A stretch of DNA of 22,011 nt from Candidatus Wallbacteria bacterium (lineage in GTDB: Bacteria > Muiribacteriota > JAQTZZ01), in contig JAQTRI010000008.1 of the NCBI GenBank assembly GCA_028711905.1, positions 1 to 22,011 of the forward strand. The letters are read 5' to 3'. The position numbers were made by a program, and so were the translations under genes. How positions within the stretch are numbered: position 1 is the first letter of the stretch; every line of letters begins with the position of its first letter. The notes beneath the pieces were generated by a model that worked only from the letters and a program-made list of their open reading frames with translations, did no database searches and had not been told where the DNA came from. This document shows, piece after piece, positions 16,468 to 22,011 of this stretch.

Positions 16468-19400
16468 TCAGGCTCCCTGCCCGTTGCCCTTATCCGGTTT
16501 GCCTGCTTCATTCCCGACCCGGCGTTCCCTGATGAGATTCAGGATTCGCAGCCCGAAATCAGCGAAAATTACTAAGAATGCACTCAGCTGTAATGCAGAG
16601 AACAGATTTGCGATCCTGTCGAACCAGGGATCAAAGAAATTGGTAACCAGCAGGCACGAAAGGAAAACCGCCACACAGATCCTTACACGCGAGGCCTGAT
16701 GGTACAGGTACCAGGTGACTGCCAGAAACAATACCCCTGTCAGAAAATTGAACAGTTTGCCGGACATGAAGAAGAACCAGCCCTTAGCCCATGATCCGAG
16801 CCTGGTCACATGGAAGTGCCTGCCGCTCGTGTCCATACTGGCTTGCATCACCTGCATCGACTGCTCGCGGATTTTTCGGCCGTATTCGCTCTCGTACGCA
16901 TAACGGCTGTATTTCTCGCGCACGGCATTGCCCCCAATGTATAGATACGAGAAGCGGTCCGGCAGATAAAAGTGCCAGTCCAGCCGGTCTACAATGATGT
17001 CCCTGATCTCAGGAGTACGCAGCGTGCCGAACCCGATTAACCCCATGCTCCCATGACCTTCGGTTGAATACTGTAAAGTCAGCACTGAGAATATCCTCTC
17101 AGACTGAGGAGGTATCTTAATGGCAGTATAGCCATCAGCGTCAGGCTTGGAAAAGCGCTCGCTGCTGCCATTGATGTCTAGAGACAGGATGCGGAAATTA
17201 TCAGGGAGCTTCAGGTGGATGAACTGTCTTCCATTGTTCTGAATATACAATGTGTACATGTTCTTCGGCTTGCGGTCCTCGGTGTATACTGTGATCAATC
17301 GAGCATACTTGACCAGACAGTCCGGCACTGCCTCGTACTCCGGCCTGTTGACAGTCAGGTCCAGCCTGTATTCAGGTGTGACATGCCTGAAGGACTTGAA
17401 TACAGGGCTGAGTGCGAAAAGAGGATGAGTCAATTCTTTAACATCGGTTTCCTCAAGCTGATCAGTATCGCTGTCAATGTTCAGCGACTGATCCCTGGCA
17501 ATGCCGATGCGGCCGGAAACCGAGAAAGCGCCTTTAACGGCCACACACGGGACAACCAGATTTTTTGGGTCTTTTCCGGTCTCGATAGGTATTTCCAGCG
17601 ACCAGTTAAGGCTGTAAAGTCCCTTGACCGGACGCTGAAAAATGATGTCGCAGATCAACAGCCCGTCTTTCTCGGTTTCTTTTTTCTCATTGATAAAGCT
17701 TCCGTCCACCCGAAATTTGCCCTTGTGTACGGCAGACACAGTTAAGCTCAAGGAAGTAACGCCGGCATACTGGATGTTATAGTCAATGACCCCCTTGACA
17801 GCGCACTGGTTCTGATCGACAGACACCAGCATGCTGCTGACAGCGCTGACCGAGGATTCGCGCATTGTAATTGTCAGAGTGCCCCTGTAAGGATGTGTGA
17901 AGAACCTGAACCCGAGCACAGGTTTCAAGTCCTGGTTCTGAGCCTGTGATGATCTGGTCATCTGGGGAATAAGCTTCTGGATATCATACGGAATGAGCGC
18001 TTTAAAATCTCCTGTGTTAAGTACAAAACCATCTGGCGCGCTGACTGAGATGAATCCTGATTCCTTGTCGCTCTCCAGAAGCAGGATATCCGGAATACTG
18101 TATGCTGTGTATGGTTCCGGGGCGGCCTGGTGGAAAGTGACAATAAACTTCCGGTCATTGAAGGCCTTTTCCCTGAAAGTGATCTTGGCCTCATTCTGTC
18201 CGCTGCCCTTTGATACAAGATAGTCTTCAATGTCGGATTCAGGCTCGATTTTTGACAACGAAAGCCCGGATGGGTATGCCACGGTGACAGAGTAGACCCC
18301 GGCATTACGAATTTTCAGGTCAAAGGTATCGCGGACCTCAATATCGCTTTCCTTTAGAAAAATCTCAATATTCTGGGTGACGAGAATCTGAGGCTGTATC
18401 ACCTCTGTGCCAACTTCAAGAAGCCAGTCCGGCGCAGTGAAACTGAATCCATAGCTCGGCAGATACACCCCTTCCGAACTCCCTGAAGCATCGATGCGGG
18501 ACAGGCCGCTGGAGTTTTCCACTTTGCACTTGATTTCCTGGTTCCGAAAAACAATCAGTGTCCCCTCTTCGCGCATGCAGTTTTCAGTACTCAGAGGCAG
18601 AATCCGGATTTTTTCCCCGCCCGGGCCTTCTGTTTCAAGCACTATGGAGAAATCTGCATCCAGAACTGAAAAAAAGGTGACTGACAGTTCCAGCCCCCGA
18701 CCTTTATTTACAGTTTTCTGGCCTTTGATGCCGTCACCACGCAATGACAGTACATTTTCTCCTTCAGGCAACAGCACAGTCACACGGTCTGTGCCTCCCT
18801 GATGCACATGGTAATTGAGCGTTGATTGCGAACGCACCCGGTCCTGGTCGATGAAAATGCTGCGTTCCTGATTACAGGAAATGACTGCTTCAGCATGGGT
18901 ATCCTTGCGGCCTTTCCAGAGTACTGCGATGCCGGGGCTCATGCCCAGGTGAGCTTCCAGCACAGTAGATGCGCCTCTGGCGGTAACTGTGCCTGTATTG
19001 ACAGGCTGGACCTCAAAATCAATGTCCCTCTCAGGAACAGTCAGTTCTAAGCGCGAAACCGCGCACTGCGGAATGGAGAAAGCGACTTCCCCGCCGTCCT
19101 TTCTGGCATTGACAGGTGCCAGAAAGTTGACTGTCAATTCATATGTTCCGGGTTTTTCGCAAACTATCAGCAGTTTGCCGTTCCGGGAAGTCAGCATGAT
19201 GCGGCCGTTCTTCTCTGTCAGCCCGGTGAGAGCCACTTGGGAAAACGGGCACTCCAGCATGGACCATCCCTTTTTGAGCACGGAAAAGCTGATCTGGGCT
19301 GAGAATTCAGCCTGGGCTCCTTTGACGGTCCCGCGATACTCGGCTCTGGTGAACACAGCGTCAACCGGAGGTGGTTCAATTACCCCGGTCTCACAAGTGG

Positions 19401-19587
19401 TGCCTGCCTGCCAGAGCTTGATGAATTCCTGATAAGGAATGAATACGCCCTTGTTTTTGTCATTAAAAACCTTTTCAATATTTTCATAAGGGACATATAC
19501 GGTCGTGGCTGTACGGCTCTGTTCTGGAGCAGCGTGCATCAGCAGGGACAGTATCAGAAAAAGGAAAACAAAGGCTTTGAGTTTCAT
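16468..19587 (-). CDS. Secreted, membrane-anchored beta-rich protein, paralogue of the giant neighbour
   Basis: The product is 1039 aa and of unknown function. A clear signal peptide covers residues 1-20 (MKLKAFVFLFLILSLLMHAA). It is followed by YVPYENIEKVF and FIPYQEFIKLW, a paired 'PYE/PYQ' N-terminal motif also recognisable at the start of both halves of the 2168-aa protein. Residues about 60-860 are mostly predicted beta strand with no Cys-rich or catalytic pattern I can identify. Near the C-terminus a G-R-H-F-H-V juxtamembrane motif precedes three membrane helices (about 943-962, 966-983, 995-1012) and a polar tail. The reading frame runs upstream to 19764 inside tadC, but the ATG at 19587 is chosen because of the signal peptide and the AGGAGA five bases before it. 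It lies 101 bases downstream of tadC, so export or anchoring linked to the Tad machine is plausible (inference). Confidence 0.88.
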   Translation of the reverse strand: MKLKAFVFLFLILSLLMHAAPEQSRTATTVYVPYENIEKVFNDKNKGVFIPYQEFIKLWQAGTTCETGVIEPPPVDAVFTRAEYRGTVKGAQAEFSAQISFSVLKKGWSMLECPFSQVALTGLTEKNGRIMLTSRNGKLLIVCEKPGTYELTVNFLAPVNARKDGGEVAFSIPQCAVSRLELTVPERDIDFEVQPVNTGTVTARGASTVLEAHLGMSPGIAVLWKGRKDTHAEAVISCNQERSIFIDQDRVRSQSTLNYHVHQGGTDRVTVLLPEGENVLSLRGDGIKGQKTVNKGRGLELSVTFFSVLDADFSIVLETEGPGGEKIRILPLSTENCMREEGTLIVFRNQEIKCKVENSSGLSRIDASGSSEGVYLPSYGFSFTAPDWLLEVGTEVIQPQILVTQNIEIFLKESDIEVRDTFDLKIRNAGVYSVTVAYPSGLSLSKIEPESDIEDYLVSKGSGQNEAKITFREKAFNDRKFIVTFHQAAPEPYTAYSIPDILLLESDKESGFISVSAPDGFVLNTGDFKALIPYDIQKLIPQMTRSSQAQNQDLKPVLGFRFFTHPYRGTLTITMRESSVSAVSSMLVSVDQNQCAVKGVIDYNIQYAGVTSLSLTVSAVHKGKFRVDGSFINEKKETEKDGLLICDIIFQRPVKGLYSLNWSLEIPIETGKDPKNLVVPCVAVKGAFSVSGRIGIARDQSLNIDSDTDQLEETDVKELTHPLFALSPVFKSFRHVTPEYRLDLTVNRPEYEAVPDCLVKYARLITVYTEDRKPKNMYTLYIQNNGRQFIHLKLPDNFRILSLDINGSSERFSKPDADGYTAIKIPPQSERIFSVLTLQYSTEGHGSMGLIGFGTLRTPEIRDIIVDRLDWHFYLPDRFSYLYIGGNAVREKYSRYAYESEYGRKIREQSMQVMQASMDTSGRHFHVTRLGSWAKGWFFFMSGKLFNFLTGVLFLAVTWYLYHQASRVRICVAVFLSCLLVTNFFDPWFDRIANLFSALQLSAFLVIFADFGLRILNLIRERRVGNEAGKPDKGNGQGA

Positions 19588-19592
19588 GGGGT

Positions 19593-19598
19593 TCTCCT
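19593..19598 (-). promoter_or_regulatory. Shine-Dalgarno that fixes the 19587 start
   Basis: AGGAGA lies five bases before the ATG at 19587, whose product begins with a canonical signal peptide. The upstream in-frame codons (to 19764) overlap tadC and encode no plausible leader, so they are excluded. Confidence 0.8.
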
Positions 19599-19662
19599 GC
19601 GGTTTTTCTGATATTTTACAGGAAAATGATTGAAAATCACAGACGGTCAGGTCAGGAAGTCT

Positions 19663-19682
19663 GGAACGGCATGGTCCGTTCC
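19663..19682 (-). promoter_or_regulatory. Hairpin just after tadC
   Basis: GGAACGG and CCGTTCC form a perfect 7-bp stem with a 6-nt loop, beginning six bases past the tadC stop codon. No T-run follows, so it is not a typical intrinsic terminator. It could stabilise or help process the tadBC mRNA, or be a partial attenuator ahead of the secreted-protein genes. Confidence 0.5.
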
Positions 19683-19688
19683 CAGCCC

Positions 19689-20624
19689 CTACTTCTTTGT
19701 CGCCAGATACACGCTGATGACGATCGGTGTGAAAATGATGATAAAGATCGTGGGGAACACGCAACCGACGAGCGGGAGCATCATCTTGATCGGTGCTTTC
19801 ATGGCAGCTTCTTCCGCGCGCTGGCGTCTGCGCTGCCGGGCCTGAGCCGACTGAATTCGTAAAACATTGCCGATACTTACTCCCAGAGATTCAGCCTGCA
19901 CAAGAGACGAGATGAAATTAGACAGATCGTCCACCTCCATCTTTTCAGCCATATCTTTTAAAGAATCGCGTCTTTTTTTGCCCAGTTTGACCTCATTGAG
20001 AACATTCTGAAATTCTTCGGCCAGCGGGCCTCTGAATTTTTCCACCACTTTGCTCATGCCGGCATCAAACCCAAGCCCGGCTTCGATGCTTACAGTTAAA
20101 AGGTCCAGCACATCCGGCAGTTTCCGCTGGATGAGATGCTTACGCATGGCAATGCGCTTCTGCAGATAGATGTTCGGAATCAGCGTGGCCAGCATCACTG
20201 AAATGATTCCTGCCAGCAGATAATGAATGACCGGGGTGCCGATAAGAAAGCAGGCCAGTTCACTGACAAAAAGAAACAGCAGGGTCAGCACAGTACGCAA
20301 AGCCAAAAACTCTTCAACGGTAAGATCGCCGGGATTACCCGCCTGAGACAGTTCTTTTTTCAGTTTCTCCTTCTTGGCCACATCAGTTTTTTTCTTCGAA
20401 CTTTTGCCAAAGGATCTTAGAATCGGCAGAATAATCCTTTCCTTGAAGCTCTTTTGCAGTTCCTCGTCTTTGACCGAAGTAATAACAGGCGCTCCGCTCG
20501 GACTGGTACCTTTGGTCAGAAAATCGAGCCGCTTCTGCAGCTCCTTTTTTTCCTTGTCCGGCCAGAACATTACTGCCAGCACTACCGGCACAGCGAGCAG
20601 AAGAACAATCATGGCAAGATTCAT
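19689..20624 (-). CDS. tadC: Tad secretion inner-membrane protein TadC
   Basis: A 311-aa platform protein of the T2SF (GspF) family. Visible are an N-terminal membrane helix (about 3-21), helices near 112-145, the T2SF core with LPDVLDLLTVSIEAGLGFDAG, a cytoplasmic helical segment including SLVQAESLGVSIG, an RQRRRQRAEEAAMKAPIKM stretch, and a C-terminal membrane helix. These are the signature of TadC, which pairs with TadB as the inner-membrane platform that CpaF/TadA acts on during Flp pilus assembly. The ATG follows the tadB stop with no intervening base, and GAGGT lies five bases ahead of it inside tadB. Length is normal for the family. Confidence 0.94.
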   Translation of the reverse strand: MNLAMIVLLLAVPVVLAVMFWPDKEKKELQKRLDFLTKGTSPSGAPVITSVKDEELQKSFKERIILPILRSFGKSSKKKTDVAKKEKLKKELSQAGNPGDLTVEEFLALRTVLTLLFLFVSELACFLIGTPVIHYLLAGIISVMLATLIPNIYLQKRIAMRKHLIQRKLPDVLDLLTVSIEAGLGFDAGMSKVVEKFRGPLAEEFQNVLNEVKLGKKRRDSLKDMAEKMEVDDLSNFISSLVQAESLGVSIGNVLRIQSAQARQRRRQRAEEAAMKAPIKMMLPLVGCVFPTIFIIIFTPIVISVYLATKK

Positions 20625-21629
20625 TTAGACCTCGATATTAGTAATGTTCTGAATGATCAGAAAGCCCACGCCCTGCATCACTCCGCCGGCGATCAGCATG
20701 TAATAGGCCTTGAAAGACCCTTCAGAAAATGTGAAAAAGGTCTGCATCAGATCCGGCCGGATCACGGAAAACGCCCCGAAAATCCCGACAGGCAGCAGGG
20801 CCACCACAATGCCGGACATACGCGCCTGGGCCGTCAGAGTGGAAATCTGACCTTTGATGCGGATGCGCTCGCGCAGGGTTTCGGAAATGCCGTCCAGAAT
20901 TTCGGCCAGGTTGCCGCCGATCTGGCGCTGAATCATGATCACAGTCACAACCAGGTCAAAGTCTTCGCTCGCAATGCGCTCGTTCAGGTCATTGAGGGAC
21001 TTGTCCAGATCCATTCCCAGCGCGTTTTCCCGTACAATACGCTTGAATTCTTCCGATGAAGGGGCGGCGGCTTCCTTGGAAATCAGGTCCAGCCCCTGAA
21101 GAAAACTATACCCGGCCTTCATGGAATTGGACAGCATCACGAGATTATCCAGCAGCTGATTCTGAAACTGATAGCGTCTTTTCTTGATTTTTCTTTTAAG
21201 AACAAAATGCGGAAAATAAAATCCCACAGCTCCAATACATATTCCCCATACCATGCTGCTGGTCATCATCATTCCCAGGGCCAGTGGAATAACCGCTGAA
21301 AGCATATTCATGGCAGCAAATTCATTGGCTTTTAAGGGGATATTTGCGTATTCAAGTTTTTTGGAAACTGATTCAGAGATGGAAGCCGGGGTGATCAATT
21401 TGCCTATGTTCTGGAGCACTTCAGACATCTTCTGATTGCGCTTCTTGGGTGGTGCAGTTGCCCCGTCAGCAGACTGTTTCGGCTTTTCTTCCTGTGAATC
21501 GCTTGACTGCATGATATTTTCCAGGCGCTGTTTCAGAATGTCGTTCTCACTGGCGAATCCCCGGAAATTAAAGATCAGGTAAAGCAAAACTCCGACAACA
21601 ACCACCAGAAGAACAGCGAAAAGATTCAT
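20625..21629 (-). CDS. tadB: Tad secretion inner-membrane protein TadB
   Basis: A 334-aa T2SF-family protein. It has an N-terminal membrane helix (about 3-20), a charged linker rich in K/Q/E (25-75), paired helices (about 107-145), the cytoplasmic core with LDNLVMLSNSMKAGYSFLQGL and RQIGGNLAEILDGISETLRER, and two C-terminal helices. The GGNLAEIL motif is typical of TadB. The ATG overlaps the cpaF stop (ATGA) and has AAGGA eight bases upstream. Its stop directly abuts the tadC start, so the three are one translational unit. It forms the platform with TadC. Confidence 0.95.
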   Translation of the reverse strand: MNLFAVLLVVVVGVLLYLIFNFRGFASENDILKQRLENIMQSSDSQEEKPKQSADGATAPPKKRNQKMSEVLQNIGKLITPASISESVSKKLEYANIPLKANEFAAMNMLSAVIPLALGMMMTSSMVWGICIGAVGFYFPHFVLKRKIKKRRYQFQNQLLDNLVMLSNSMKAGYSFLQGLDLISKEAAAPSSEEFKRIVRENALGMDLDKSLNDLNERIASEDFDLVVTVIMIQRQIGGNLAEILDGISETLRERIRIKGQISTLTAQARMSGIVVALLPVGIFGAFSVIRPDLMQTFFTFSEGSFKAYYMLIAGGVMQGVGFLIIQNITNIEV

Positions 21630-22011
21630 TTTTCTGCGTCCTTATCGACGAAAATATCCGGAGGCAGGTTCTCCCCGTGCGAAATCAGCTTGTCCATGAA
21701 CTTTGGGCGGATTCCGGTCGGCTTGAGTCGACCAATGATCTTGTGATTGGCGTCAAGCCCCTTCTGCTCGAAAATAAAGATGTCCTGCAATGTAACAGTG
21801 TCACCTTCCATACCCTGCACTTCCGTGATGTGCGTAATTTTACGCGTTCCGTCCTGCAATCTGCTCTGCTGCACGATCAGGTTTACCGCTGAAGAGATGT
21901 TTTCCCTGATGGCCTTGATCGGCAGATCCATACCTGCCATCATGACCATGGTTTCAAGCCTGCGAATCATATCTCTGGGTGTGTTGGCGTGTCCGGTCGT
22001 CAATGAACCGT
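21626..22011 (-). CDS. cpaF: CpaF/TadA secretion ATPase, C-terminal part
   Basis: Only the last 127 codons are in the window; the N-terminus and Walker motifs lie beyond the right edge. The visible part starts GSLTTGHANTPRD, which carries the conserved HAN-type histidine motif of type II/IV secretion ATPases. It continues RRLETMVMMAGMDLPIKAIR, the typical CpaF sequence, then the C-terminal domain that ends the family. A TTG or other internal start is not needed, because the frame is open upstream. CpaF powers Tad pilus assembly from the cytoplasmic side of the inner membrane, working on TadB/TadC. The stop overlaps the tadB start. Confidence 0.93.
   Translation of the reverse strand, partial: GSLTTGHANTPRDMIRRLETMVMMAGMDLPIKAIRENISSAVNLIVQQSRLQDGTRKITHITEVQGMEGDTVTLQDIFIFEQKGLDANHKIIGRLKPTGIRPKFMDKLISHGENLPPDIFVDKDAEK

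Noticed and set aside
19588..19764. Upstream extension of the 1039-aa protein by 59 codons
   Set aside because: The extension overlaps tadC, includes the tadC-distal hairpin, has a His/Arg-rich unlikely sequence, and is followed by a perfect signal peptide with its own ribosome-binding site at 19587.
1..22011. CRISPR arrays, tRNA/rRNA genes, transposases, phage genes
   Set aside because: No regularly spaced direct repeats, no cloverleaf or rRNA-like conserved segments, and no transposase or integrase motifs were seen. The only repeat is the heptamer element at 16366-16451.

Overview
This window comes from a Gram-negative-type bacterial chromosome of roughly 50% G+C. Every gene I can support lies on the minus strand, so transcription runs from high to low coordinates. 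The lineage cannot be fixed from sequence alone. Very long secreted beta-rich proteins, HEAT/TPR-fused Ser/Thr kinases and a Tad pilus locus would fit an uncultured diderm phylum (Planctomycetes/Lentisphaerae, Riflebacteria or Wallbacteria-like, or a deltaproteobacterial relative). That placement is a guess.

Layout in transcription order. (1) 22011-19689 holds the inner-membrane core of a Tad/Flp-type secretion machine: the C-terminal end of the CpaF/TadA ATPase, then TadB and TadC. These are packed stop-on-start (ATGA overlap, then TAA directly followed by ATG). (2) 19587-9959 holds two giant envelope proteins of no recognised function (1039 and 2168 aa). They share an N-terminal motif and a juxtamembrane G-x-x-F-x-[FH] motif. 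The larger looks like two paralogous units fused head to tail, with a complete signal-peptide-like segment (AFA/AE) buried in the middle. (3) 9868-4897 holds an AAA+ ATPase with a winged-helix N-terminus, a radical SAM/SPASM protein with a long TPR-like C-terminus, and a GT4 glycosyltransferase, translationally coupled to each other. An extended -10 promoter candidate overlapping the giant gene's stop codon may drive them. (4) 4850-4671 is a 59-codon ORF with no recognised homologue. (5) A near-consensus sigma70-type promoter at 4556-4585 drives a second operon: a HEAT/TPR Ser/Thr kinase, then an FHA-GAF histidine kinase that runs off the left edge.

Together, blocks 1-3 look like a Tad-type export apparatus with a dedicated set of surface or periplasmic proteins, plus ATPase, radical SAM and glycosyl-transfer enzymes that might remodel or modify them (inference). 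The downstream operon looks like a signalling pair in which a phosphothreonine-binding FHA domain could read the output of the Hanks-type kinase encoded just upstream (inference). The least explained items are the giant fused protein, a palindromic heptanucleotide-repeat element embedded in its N-terminal codons, and the 59-aa ORF.
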